Below, one piece after another: positions 31,356 through 40,726 of a DNA stretch of 64,000 bases. Position numbers and translations under genes: made by a program. The notes under the pieces are model-generated. The model saw only the letters and a program-made list of their open reading frames with translations. It did not search any database and was not told where the DNA came from. Every line of letters starts with the position of its first letter. Positions within the stretch are counted from its first letter, which is position 1. Origin of the DNA: Nitrincola schmidtii (GTDB taxonomy: Bacteria; Pseudomonadota; Gammaproteobacteria; Pseudomonadales; Balneatricaceae); NCBI RefSeq assembly GCF_008973715.1, contig NZ_WBOL01000005.1, forward strand, positions 140,991 to 204,990, written 5' to 3'.

Positions 31356-32344
31356 TTTATCCAGCATTGACTTATCCAGTATTGATATTGCTGCTCATCG
31401 TCTCTTCATTATTATCCTTATCGATGGGCTCTTCAGATGTTGTCGTTTTCAAAGGTCTATGGGAGTGGATTTTTCAGCAGGAAACCCTAGATGCAATAGT
31501 CGTGGGTGATATTCGCTTGCCTCGTACCCTAATCGCTCTTTTAGTCGGTGCCGCCCTCGGTTTGAGTGGCGCTGCATTACAAGGCTTGTTGCGAAATCCA
31601 TTGGCAGATCCCGGTTTAACGGGCGCCAGTCAGGGAGCTGCTTTGGGGGCAGCGGCGGTATTTTACTTTGGAGTCTTTCCTCAGGCAGGTGGTGCAGCTC
31701 CTGCGATGGCAGGTTTATTGGGCGCTGGCTTGGCGATGATGTTGATGTTGTTTTTAGCAGGCAGTGCTCGCCAAAGTATGGTGATCATGGCGGGGTTAGC
31801 CATTTCTACCTTGACCGGTGCTCTGTTAGCCATGGTGTTGAATTTCGCCCCTAACCCTTATGCTATGCAGGAATTAGTCTTTTGGCTATTAGGATCTGTT
31901 GCCAATCGGGGTTTTGAGCATCTATGGATTTTGTTGCCAGCACTCATCATAGGGGGTGGGCTGGTCTTCAGTCAGCGCCGTTTATTGTTCGGCTTAAGTC
32001 TTGGCGAAAACGTTGCGACCAGCTTAGGTTTATCAACCCGATGGGGAAGTCGTCTTGTGGTATTGGGAGCTGCCATTCTAGTGGGTACTGCAGTTTCCAT
32101 TGCTGGAGCCATAGGGTTTGTTGGCTTGATCGTTCCGCATTTAGTTCGCCCATTTGTGTCGAATCGTCCGGATAAAGTGTTGCTTCCTTCGGCCTTAGCG
32201 GGCGCCATATTGGTTTGCTTGGCAGATACGTTAATACGCAGTTTGCCCCCAGGTCCGGAATTAAAATTAGGCGTATTAACCTCCTTGTTGGGTACGCCAC
32301 TCTTTATTTGGTTGATCTGGAGGGAGCGACGTCGATGGCTGTAA
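31352..32344 (+). CDS. btuC: BtuC-like vitamin B12 ABC transporter permease
   Basis: This FecCD/BtuC-family permease forms the inner-membrane channel for cobalamin. The 330-residue protein has about ten membrane helices and conserved stretches DIRLPRTLIALLVGAALGLSGAALQ (signature, residues about 49-73), and GAIGFVGLIVPHLVRP. The start is TTG at 31352, overlapping the btuF stop with AAGGAGA upstream. It overlaps btuD by 10 bases. Confidence 0.92.
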   Translation: MIYPALTYPVLILLLIVSSLLSLSMGSSDVVVFKGLWEWIFQQETLDAIVVGDIRLPRTLIALLVGAALGLSGAALQGLLRNPLADPGLTGASQGAALGAAAVFYFGVFPQAGGAAPAMAGLLGAGLAMMLMLFLAGSARQSMVIMAGLAISTLTGALLAMVLNFAPNPYAMQELVFWLLGSVANRGFEHLWILLPALIIGGGLVFSQRRLLFGLSLGENVATSLGLSTRWGSRLVVLGAAILVGTAVSIAGAIGFVGLIVPHLVRPFVSNRPDKVLLPSALAGAILVCLADTLIRSLPPGPELKLGVLTSLLGTPLFIWLIWRERRRWL

Positions 32345-33084
32345 TCACGATCAACGATCTTTCGTTAGATAAGCGCTTGAAGTCCATTCACTTGGATCTT
32401 CAAGAGGGCGAAGTGTTAGGTCTTATCGGGCCTAACGGAGCTGGTAAAACTTCTCTGCTGCATTGTCTAGCGGGTATTGAATCTTTTCAGGGCGAAATCC
32501 TTCTGAAACAGCAACCCCTAAATACTTTTTCCGACACCGCAAGAGCACGTAGATTAGGTTTACTCCCTCAAGGAAGTCAAAGTGCTTGGTCTTTAAGAGT
32601 TCGGGATGTGATTAGTTTAGGTCGACTCCCTTGGCAGGATGAAGACCCAGCAAAAATTATTGCGGCTGCAGAATTGACGGGAGTTGATCAGTGGATGAAT
32701 CATTTAGTTGATCAGCTATCGGGAGGAGAGCAACTCAGAGTTTGGCTAGCGCGTGTGTTTGCGGGAGAGCCTGAAATTCTGCTGGCAGATGAGCCTTTGG
32801 CAAGCTTGGATCTGTATTATCAATGCCGTGTTTTATCGTTGCTACGTGATTATGTAAAGGCACGTCCTGAAGGGAAAGCATCGAGAAGTGTGATGGTGTC
32901 ATTGCACGATTTATCTATGGCTGCGCGTTATTGTGATCGTTTATGTTTGTTGCATCAGGGGCGTGTTTGGTCTTTAGGGCGGCCTGATGAAGTCTTAACA
33001 CAGCAAAATCTGCTGGATGTGTATCAGGTAAATTGTCAAATCGATCTTAATGCTGTTCCGCCGGTGGTGTCAGTCTTAGGTTAA
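32335..33084 (+). CDS. btuD: BtuD-like vitamin B12 ABC transporter ATPase
   Basis: BtuD powers BtuC. The 249-residue protein has Walker [11 protein letters not shown]-loop LPQGSQS, signature LSGGEQLRVWLARVFAG and Walker B ILLADEPLASLD. ATG 32335 with GGAGGGAG upstream is the natural start; an in-frame start at 32215 would lie deep in btuC. The gene ends 25 bases before the PduO-like gene, so the four genes look like one operon. Confidence 0.93.
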   Translation: MAVITINDLSLDKRLKSIHLDLQEGEVLGLIGPNGAGKTSLLHCLAGIESFQGEILLKQQPLNTFSDTARARRLGLLPQGSQSAWSLRVRDVISLGRLPWQDEDPAKIIAAAELTGVDQWMNHLVDQLSGGEQLRVWLARVFAGEPEILLADEPLASLDLYYQCRVLSLLRDYVKARPEGKASRSVMVSLHDLSMAARYCDRLCLLHQGRVWSLGRPDEVLTQQNLLDVYQVNCQIDLNAVPPVVSVLG

Positions 33085-33109
33085 CCCTCATGGATCAAGG
33101 ATCTTAGCT

Positions 33110-33649
33110 ATGCCAATCAAGCCTTCTAAAAACCTAGATGAGATATGTTATCCGTTCATTCACGAAACGTCCTATCTGTGTGATTACGAGGTACTCACTG
33201 ATGAACTGGCGACCTTAATTGGCATGGCATTATCTGCATTGCCTGATGAGATGATTCAGGTGATCGATGATCTAGATAAGCTTCAGCCTCTGGCTTTCCA
33301 TGCCAATGGATCCATCCGAGGACGTTTGGCTTTAACGGAGCAGGATCTGGATTGGTTGAAGGTGCGGTTAAATCATTACAAGTCCTTGATTTGTGATCCT
33401 ATCCAAGGATTTGTTCTACCCAGAGGAACGGCCGGTGTCAGCTATTTGCATCAGGCCCGATCAGTCAGTAAAAAAGCCATTAGAGCGTTAGTCAGAATCG
33501 ATCAAGACGGTATTCAAGTCCCTGATCTACTGCCTCGTTTCTTGAGTATCTGCTGTAACTTCTTCTTTGTGCTAACTCAATTGCTAAATCAACATGCACA
33601 GGTCAAAGAGCCGCGTTTTATCAGCCTGAGTTACGCTAGCAAAGATTAA
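33110..33649 (+). CDS. degenerate PduO-like protein next to btuFCD
   Basis: The 179-residue protein aligns along its length with the PduO-type enzyme at 27432-28004: TDELATLIGMALS matches VDELNSIIGLVIA, and GFVLPRGTAGVSYLHQARSV matches EFILPGGSKTAATTHLARSV. The N-terminal ATP loop (TRSGDQGTTG) is absent, and the active-site CRRAER is SKKAIR. It should keep the three-helix fold but probably not the catalysis. It has its own AAGGATC ribosome site and sits 25 bases after btuD. A cobalamin-binding or regulatory role is a guess. It overlaps the ppk2 3' end by 4 bases. Confidence 0.8.
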   Translation: MPIKPSKNLDEICYPFIHETSYLCDYEVLTDELATLIGMALSALPDEMIQVIDDLDKLQPLAFHANGSIRGRLALTEQDLDWLKVRLNHYKSLICDPIQGFVLPRGTAGVSYLHQARSVSKKAIRALVRIDQDGIQVPDLLPRFLSICCNFFFVLTQLLNQHAQVKEPRFISLSYASKD

Positions 33650-34449
33650 TTTTCCGATGAGTTTTTGCCCAGCAGTTTGCGCGCTGGAATACAAATCTTC
33701 GGATCAGGTTGTATCTCGATATCAGGGTTTTTGTCTGGATAGGGTAACTGGCTTAGGATGTGGCGCATCGCGTTCAGACGCGAGCGCTTCTTGTCATCCG
33801 ATAAAATAATCGTCCAAGGGGCTTCGGGAGTGTCGGTATGTCGAAACATGGCATTTTTGGCATCCGTGTAAGCATCCCATTTATCCAGTGAAGCCATGTC
33901 GATAGGAGAGAGTTTCCATTGCTTTACCGGATCATATTTACGTGACTGAAAGCGTTTAAACTGTTCATCTCGACTGACTTCAAACCACAACTTAAACAGT
34001 CGAATACCGCTACGTACAAACATTTTCTCCAATTCGGGTGTTTGCCGCATAAACTCTAAATATTCTGATGGTGAACAAAACCCCATGACGCGCTCAACGC
34101 CGGCTCTGTTATACCAAGAGCGATCAAATAAGGTCATTTCGCCATCCGTAGGCAGTTGTTTGACATAGCGTTGAAAATACCACTGACCACGTTCGACATC
34201 TGAAGGCTTTTCCAGTGCAATCACTCGTGCATGTCGAGGGTTCAAATGCTCCATAAAACGTTTAATGCTGCCGCCTTTCCCTGCCGCATCTCGACCTTCG
34301 AAAACAATAACAATGCGCTGGCCTGTTTCCCGCATCCAACTTTGAACCTTTAAGAGTTCGATCTGAAGCGCTCTTAGCTCCTTTTCATAGACCTTCTTTT
34401 TCAGGTTTTTATCGTAAGGATAAGGAATTTCTTGCAGCGCTTCAGTCAT
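33646..34449 (-). CDS. ppk2: Polyphosphate kinase 2
   Basis: PPK2 transfers phosphate between polyphosphate and nucleotides, usually making GTP/ATP from GDP/ADP. The 267-residue single-domain protein has the Walker A motif FEGRDAAGKGG near residues 50-60, the lid/Arg region LEKPSDVERGQWYFQRYVKQ, and the Walker B motif LFDRSWYNRAGVERVMGF. Length and motifs fit class I. It is alone on its strand; its 3' end meets the PduO-like gene. Confidence 0.95.
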   Translation of the reverse strand: MTEALQEIPYPYDKNLKKKVYEKELRALQIELLKVQSWMRETGQRIVIVFEGRDAAGKGGSIKRFMEHLNPRHARVIALEKPSDVERGQWYFQRYVKQLPTDGEMTLFDRSWYNRAGVERVMGFCSPSEYLEFMRQTPELEKMFVRSGIRLFKLWFEVSRDEQFKRFQSRKYDPVKQWKLSPIDMASLDKWDAYTDAKNAMFRHTDTPEAPWTIILSDDKKRSRLNAMRHILSQLPYPDKNPDIEIQPDPKICIPARKLLGKNSSEN

Positions 34450-34506
34450 GGTATTCGCCTATTCGGTGTCAACTAATTACATAGTCTTGAGTGTAGCATG
34501 ACCATT

Positions 34507-35385
34507 TCATGAAGAAAGACTTTTCACCTTTTCTAACAGGGCATGGTTGAAGGGGAGACTGATACCGAGCAGATCGGCTTGGTGACACAGATAGCCCGTA
34601 ATGAAGTCAATTTCCGTTGGGCGCGAATGCAAAATATCGGTAAGCATAGATGATCGATTTTTCGCCGTTTGATGGGCTACCTGCATCGCGTGTTCGATCA
34701 AAGGTCCCTCCAAGACAGATAGGTTTAATGCTTGTAACACCTGTTCGACTTCTGTGCAGACTTCTCGCATTTGCTTAAGAAAAACAGAGTTTTCAACCAG
34801 TTCGCCATTCAAACATTGGTGAACCGCAGTCAAAGGGTTGATTGCACAGTTAATGGCTAATTTGCGCCAGAGACTGAGCTGTATGTTTGCCGCAGCGATA
34901 GGTTGTGGCGAAACTTTTTCCCATCCATCTGGTAAGCCTTGGTTATGCCTATTTAACAAACCTATCTCGGTAATTCCTTGCGAAACACAATGTAATGTGA
35001 AAGGCTCACTTCGCCATGCGCCCGCTGTGGTTATTCCCGCCCAAATATGTGCCTCAGGTAAAAGGGCTTGAACAGCTTCGTGTTGTCCCATACCATTTTG
35101 CAGCAGTAAAATATGCGCGTTAGCGTAGATGCGATGTTGGTGAGTGAGTAAAGCATCCACGGTGTCAGGAGCTTTGGTACAAACCAGCAGATGTGTGATA
35201 GGCTCTTTTGCATCAATCGAATCAGGGTGCAGTGTATAGGTGCGTTTATCTTTACCCTCTAGCAGATGCAGTTGATAATAGTCGCTCGGTTGACGAGACA
35301 AGATGCGCACTGAAACGCCCGCATCGATTAAGCGTGTGGCAAATAGTTGCCCAATAGCACCCGCACCAAGTATATGCCAAATCAT
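34507..35385 (-). CDS. panE: 2-dehydropantoate 2-reductase (ketopantoate reductase)
   Basis: PanE reduces ketopantoate to pantoate with NADPH on the way to CoA. The 292-residue protein has the Rossmann GAGAIGQLFATRL near residues 7-19, VCTKAPDT, QNGMG, the catalytic Lys in LWRKLAINCAINPLTA, and the late SSMLTDILHSRPTEIDFITGY. It is single, between ppk2 and yajQ, and divergent from yajQ. Confidence 0.94.
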   Translation of the reverse strand: MIWHILGAGAIGQLFATRLIDAGVSVRILSRQPSDYYQLHLLEGKDKRTYTLHPDSIDAKEPITHLLVCTKAPDTVDALLTHQHRIYANAHILLLQNGMGQHEAVQALLPEAHIWAGITTAGAWRSEPFTLHCVSQGITEIGLLNRHNQGLPDGWEKVSPQPIAAANIQLSLWRKLAINCAINPLTAVHQCLNGELVENSVFLKQMREVCTEVEQVLQALNLSVLEGPLIEHAMQVAHQTAKNRSSMLTDILHSRPTEIDFITGYLCHQADLLGISLPFNHALLEKVKSLSS

Positions 35386-35428
35386 TTTAAATCCATGAAT
35401 ATGAATACAACGTTACTGGAGTGATAGT

Positions 35429-35911
35429 ATGCCTTCATTTGATATTGTTTCCGAGCTAGATTCCCATGAGGTGACCAATGCGGTCGATCAGGCTAATCGA
35501 GAATTACAAACCCGCTATGATTTTAAAGGTGTGAAGGCTGAATTTGAACTTCAAGATGAAACCGTGACGATGATTGCGGAAGTGGATTTTCAACTTCAAC
35601 AGATGATGGAAATTTTACGCGCAAAGCTAACCGCTCGAAAAATAGATATTCGCTGTATGGAAGCAAAAGATCCTGATCTGAGTGGTGTTAAGGCTAAGCA
35701 GCAGGTCATACTGCGTCAAGGATTGGATCAAGTGCTGTGCAAGAAAATCACTAAGCTAATAAAAGAAAGCAAAATGAAGGTGCAAACCCAAATTATGGGT
35801 GAAAAAGTGCGTGTGACAGGTAAAAAGCGCGATGACTTACAGGAGGCAATGGCGTTGTTGCGTGAGTCTGATATCGATCTGCCGCTACAATATAATAACT
35901 TCCGCGATTAA
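35429..35911 (+). CDS. yajQ: YajQ-family nucleotide-binding protein (UPF0234)
   Basis: YajQ proteins are small two-domain nucleotide-binding proteins; in Xanthomonas and Pseudomonas a relative binds cyclic di-GMP. The 160-residue protein shows [27 protein letters not shown] and the C-terminal [19 protein letters not shown] ribosome site precedes ATG 35429. Its function here cannot be told from the sequence. Confidence 0.95.
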   Translation: MPSFDIVSELDSHEVTNAVDQANRELQTRYDFKGVKAEFELQDETVTMIAEVDFQLQQMMEILRAKLTARKIDIRCMEAKDPDLSGVKAKQQVILRQGLDQVLCKKITKLIKESKMKVQTQIMGEKVRVTGKKRDDLQEAMALLRESDIDLPLQYNNFRD

Positions 35912-35934
35912 GAGTCTACATAGCGAGATCAAAT

Positions 35935-35975
35935 AAAGTAAATCAAGACAGGCTACTTATAGACTGTCTTGATCT
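35935..35975 (-). terminator. hairpin between yajQ and SDR gene
   Basis: Perfect arms ATCAAGACAG (35942-35951) and CTGTCTTGAT (35964-35973) with a 12-base loop. On the minus strand the hairpin is followed by a T-rich stretch, so it fits a terminator for the SDR gene at 35987-36748; it may also stop yajQ readthrough. Confidence 0.6.
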
Positions 35976-35986
35976 CTTCGGCAGAA

Positions 35987-36748
35987 TTAGATGCGCAAAC
36001 CGCCATCTACTTCGAAGCAACGACCATTGACATAGTCGTTTTCTAGGATAAAGGTAACCGTTGAAGCGATCTCTTCAGGTTTACCTAAACGCTTAGCAGG
36101 AATGCCGGCAGCGATTTTCTCTAGCGCTTCAGGTTTCATGCTCATGACCATCTCAGTACCGATATAACCCGGTGCAATAGATGCCGCACGGATACCGTAA
36201 CGAGCCAGTTCTTTAGCCCAGGTTACAGCCATTGCTTGAACGCCAGCTTTGGTAGCGGTGTAGTTGGTTTGACCCATGTTACCAGAGCGAGAAACTGAAG
36301 AGATATTGACGATGCAGCCAGGAACACCCAGTTCAATCATCTTAATAGCAGCTTCACGACCACACAGGAAAGTACCTGTCAGGTTGACATCCATGACTAG
36401 GTTCCACTGGTCCATGCTCATCTTACCAACGACTTGGCCTTCTTTAACTTTGATGAACAAACCGTCACGAGTGATACCGGCGTTGTTAACTAAGCCATGT
36501 AAAGCGCCGAAATCAGCAACCACATCGTTGAACAACTTCTCTACATCAGCTTCAACTGCAACGTTGCAGATATAGCCGCGAGCTTCAGTCCCTTGCTCTT
36601 GACACAAAGCAATGGTGTCATCGAGATCTTGTTGATTCAAATCAGCCAGTGCTAGTTTTGCACCTTTAGATGCTAATTCAAGAGCCATTGCGCGACCTAG
36701 GCCACGACCGCCGCCTGTGACGACAACTACTTTATCCTTCAGATCCAT
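35987..36748 (-). CDS. FabG-like short-chain dehydrogenase/reductase
   Basis: This classical SDR probably reduces a 3-oxoacyl-ACP or -CoA. The 253-residue protein has the NAD(P) motif TGGGRGLGRA near residue 11, NNAG, the catalytic Ser (about 150), Tyr163 and Lys167 (NYTATKAG), and a C-terminal PAKRLGKPEEIA with GG end. It is not next to fabD/acpP, so it is probably a secondary FabG paralogue; the insert FIKVKEGQVVGKMS near residues 98-111 is not in typical FabG. Its substrate is unknown. Confidence 0.85.
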   Translation of the reverse strand: MDLKDKVVVVTGGGRGLGRAMALELASKGAKLALADLNQQDLDDTIALCQEQGTEARGYICNVAVEADVEKLFNDVVADFGALHGLVNNAGITRDGLFIKVKEGQVVGKMSMDQWNLVMDVNLTGTFLCGREAAIKMIELGVPGCIVNISSVSRSGNMGQTNYTATKAGVQAMAVTWAKELARYGIRAASIAPGYIGTEMVMSMKPEALEKIAAGIPAKRLGKPEEIASTVTFILENDYVNGRCFEVDGGLRI

Positions 36749-36969
36749 AAGTAAATACCTTATTAATTGTTAAGCGTGAACTATTGTGCGCCGCAATATG
36801 TCGCAGCGCAACAATTATTCCGTTATAAAAAAATAGCTATTTTTGATGCATTTAGAATAAGGGAAAACCCTTATCATCTTCTTAGGGTATTTAGAAGTGT
36901 TGATTTGCCAATATCTTGCGCACGTCGTGTGAATATGATCCCATGATCGTCTGACAAGTGAGGATCAAC

Positions 36970-37449
36970 ATGCCTATTATATTTTTGCTGTTTATTATTG
37001 TACCTATCATTGAAATTACGTTGTTAATTAACGTAGGGCAATGGATTGGCGTATGGTATACCGTGGGGTTGGTGCTTTTATCAGCCTTTGTTGGTGTGAA
37101 TATGTTGCGTATTCAAAGCTTAAGTACCCTATCGCGCGCCCGACAAAAAATGGATCAAGGAGAAATACCTGGCCAAGAAATGGGCGAGGGCATTGTGCTT
37201 GCCGTAGGTGGAGCCTTGCTTGTTACCCCTGGATTTGTCACTGACATTATCGGTTTTTGTTGCTTGATCCCTTTCACTCGTCATGCACTGATTCGCTTTG
37301 TCAGCCAGCGAATGACCGTGATTGCCAGTCATCAAACTGTCCACCAGCGTCCTCCTTTTGAACAAGACTTTCCGCCCAATCGTCCTGATCATCACTCACG
37401 TCCAACCAGTGGCGACGTTATTGATGGTGAGTACACACGAAAAGATTAA
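36970..37449 (+). CDS. fxsA: FxsA-family membrane protein
   Basis: FxsA is a small inner-membrane protein whose overproduction relieves F-plasmid exclusion of phage T7 in E. coli; its normal role is unclear. The 159-residue protein has three or four hydrophobic segments and the conserved GWIGV-like GQWIGVWYT, GALLVTPGFVTDIIGF and a polar C-terminus. ATG 36970 has GAGG 6 bases upstream; a GTG at 36958 is part of that site. fxsA upstream of groES is conserved with E. coli. Confidence 0.93.
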   Translation: MPIIFLLFIIVPIIEITLLINVGQWIGVWYTVGLVLLSAFVGVNMLRIQSLSTLSRARQKMDQGEIPGQEMGEGIVLAVGGALLVTPGFVTDIIGFCCLIPFTRHALIRFVSQRMTVIASHQTVHQRPPFEQDFPPNRPDHHSRPTSGDVIDGEYTRKD

Positions 37450-37468
37450 ATTTTTTTCTATTTGGGGT

Positions 37469-37497
37469 GTTGAAATCCTCCTGACTGCACCCCACAT
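37469..37497 (+). promoter_or_regulatory. sigma-32 (heat shock) promoter of groESL
   Basis: GTTGAAA (37469-37475), a 14-base spacer and CCCCACAT (37490-37497) fit the sigma-32 consensus (CTTGAAA, 13-15, CCCCATNT) with one mismatch in each box. It lies 83 bases before groES. No CIRCE element is seen. Confidence 0.8.
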
Positions 37498-37511
37498 ACG
37501 GGACAGGCATT

Positions 37512-37529
37512 AATACTTGAGAAAGTATT
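37512..37529 (+). promoter_or_regulatory. hairpin in groES 5' untranslated region
   Basis: AATACTT-GAGA-AAGTATT forms a perfect 7-bp stem with a 4-base GNRA-type loop (GAGA), within the leader that starts near 37504. It is too short and lacks a U-run to be a terminator. A stabilising or folding role is possible. Confidence 0.5.
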
Positions 37530-37579
37530 GGTGAAATTAACTCATTAAATCTGTTCCTAGATACCAGGAGAAAAACCAG

Positions 37580-37873
37580 ATGAATATTCGTCCACTTCAC
37601 GATCGTGTTGTTATACGCCGCAGCGAAGAGGAAAAAACCACTGCAGGCGGTATCGTTCTGCCGGGTTCTGCCGCTGAAAAGCCTAACCGTGGCGAAGTTG
37701 TTGCTGTCGGTCCAGGTCGCACCTTAAACAACGGTGAAGTTCAAGCTCCTTCTGTCAAAGTGGGTGACAAAGTGTTGTTCGGTCAGTACGCCGGCTCCAA
37801 TGTCGTCAAAGTTGACGGTGAAGAGCTGATGATCATGCAAGAAAGCGAAATTTTCGCAGTTATTGAAGACTGA
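37580..37873 (+). CDS. groES: Co-chaperonin GroES
   Basis: GroES is the heptameric lid of the GroEL chamber. The 97-residue protein shows [18 protein letters not shown], the mobile loop [12 protein letters not shown] (residues about 21-32) and [14 protein letters not shown]. It has a strong AGGAGAAA ribosome site and is followed 66 bases later by groEL. The sigma-32 promoter lies upstream. Confidence 0.98.
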   Translation: MNIRPLHDRVVIRRSEEEKTTAGGIVLPGSAAEKPNRGEVVAVGPGRTLNNGEVQAPSVKVGDKVLFGQYAGSNVVKVDGEELMIMQESEIFAVIED

Positions 37874-37924
37874 GTAATCTCGCTTTTGTAAGTAATGATT
37901 TCTATTTGTAACAGATTTTTTTGA

Positions 37925-39583
<1,659 letters not shown>

Positions 39584-39617
39584 TTTAACATCATCCGGCC
39601 AGTTACCCACTGACCCG

Positions 39618-39672
39618 AACCCCGTTGTTTGTCAGCACGCCCTTCGGTAAGCTGACAAGCAACGGGGTTTTT
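39618..39672 (+). terminator. rho-independent terminator after groEL
   Basis: A long stem AACCCCGTTG-T-TTGTCAGC pairs with GCTGACAA-G-CAACGGGGTT (39618-39636 with 39651-39669) around a 14-base loop, followed by TTTTT. Confidence 0.95.
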
Positions 39673-39714
39673 CTGTTATAAAGCCTTTTGATGATGTGTG
39701 ATAGGTTAAAAACC

Positions 39715-40659
39715 ATGCAAGACAAATTGGAACCCAGATTTAATCCAGATTCGATTCGTGAAAGCGTTCGCTCACCGATGTCAGATAATGATGATCGAAT
39801 GGGAGCAGTAGATGTGTCCAATACAAAACCGAAAGGCTCTGGGGTATTGCTGAATTTAGTATTACTGATTTTGGTCATTGCATTAGGTGGCTTGGGTTGG
39901 CTGCTTTTAGAACAAAAACAGCTGCTTCAAACGACTCAGCAGCAGGTAGAACGTCTAGAATCTCTCGTGCAAAGTCGCTCTGAAGGTGATGTCGTTATCG
40001 AAGCCACGCTGATGAATCAAGTGGATCAATTGCAAACCACGCAAGCGGATGCTCAACAGGCATTAGGCAGGGATTTAACTCAACTGCGCGAAGCAATTGC
40101 GAAAGAAGCTACCGATCGTCAAGCGTTACAGCAGTTAGTGCAACAACTTCAGCAAAGTGTATCGGCACAGGACACACGTATACAATCGATACAGGATCGT
40201 CCGCAACCAGCCGATCAGTCATCCAGTATTGAGAATTTGTCCACATCGCTTCGTCAGTTGCAAACAGAACTTTCACAATTGAAAGAAACTCGCAACAATG
40301 ATGGTCAAGGTGAAGTATTGCAGCGCCTCAGAACGGATCTGAATACGCTGACTGAAGGTCAACAACAGCAAGCACAAAACGTAACCCGTTTAACCGAAAC
40401 CTTAACCGAGCAGCGTAATCAGCTGCAGTCAGTTGAACGTCAGCTAACGAGTCGATTTGAACGAATTCAAGCGGATATGGCCAGAGCAACAGAAGCGCCA
40501 TCTGCCACCTCAAGTTCTTCTGAATTAGCCGTGATCGAATTAGGCTTAGCAGAACTGCGTGAAGATATACGTGCGATTAACAATGCACGACAATTGATCA
40601 ATCGAGATTTGTTGCAGCTTCGAGAACAGCTAAACCGTGTTCAGCTGATGTTGAATTAA
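39715..40659 (+). CDS. unknown membrane-anchored coiled-coil protein
   Basis: I do not recognise this 314-residue protein. It has a cytoplasmic N-terminus of about 43 polar residues, one transmembrane segment (about residues 44-66), and then a long Gln- and Leu-rich coiled coil to the end (heptad-like QQLVQQLQQSV, LRQLQTELSQLKE). It has no enzymatic motif. ATG 39715 is preferred to an in-frame TTG at 39688. It is alone between the groEL terminator and trhP. A structural or scaffold role in the envelope is plausible but unproven. Confidence 0.85.
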   Translation: MQDKLEPRFNPDSIRESVRSPMSDNDDRMGAVDVSNTKPKGSGVLLNLVLLILVIALGGLGWLLLEQKQLLQTTQQQVERLESLVQSRSEGDVVIEATLMNQVDQLQTTQADAQQALGRDLTQLREAIAKEATDRQALQQLVQQLQQSVSAQDTRIQSIQDRPQPADQSSSIENLSTSLRQLQTELSQLKETRNNDGQGEVLQRLRTDLNTLTEGQQQQAQNVTRLTETLTEQRNQLQSVERQLTSRFERIQADMARATEAPSATSSSSELAVIELGLAELREDIRAINNARQLINRDLLQLREQLNRVQLMLN

Positions 40660-40726
40660 TCAGCTGAATTGCCATTATCAAACAAAATCGGCACAATGGC
40701 GCGCTTGATTTTGGAGTAGAGAAACC

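Noticed and set aside
36868..36881. AAGGG-AAAA-CCCTT hairpin between the SDR gene and fxsA
   Set aside because: Only 5 bp, with no U-run and no known site; could be chance.
36899..36945. Possible sigma-32 promoter before fxsA (CTTGCGC and CCCATGAT)
   Set aside because: Spacing is about 18 bases and the boxes match poorly; not convincing beside the clear groES promoter.
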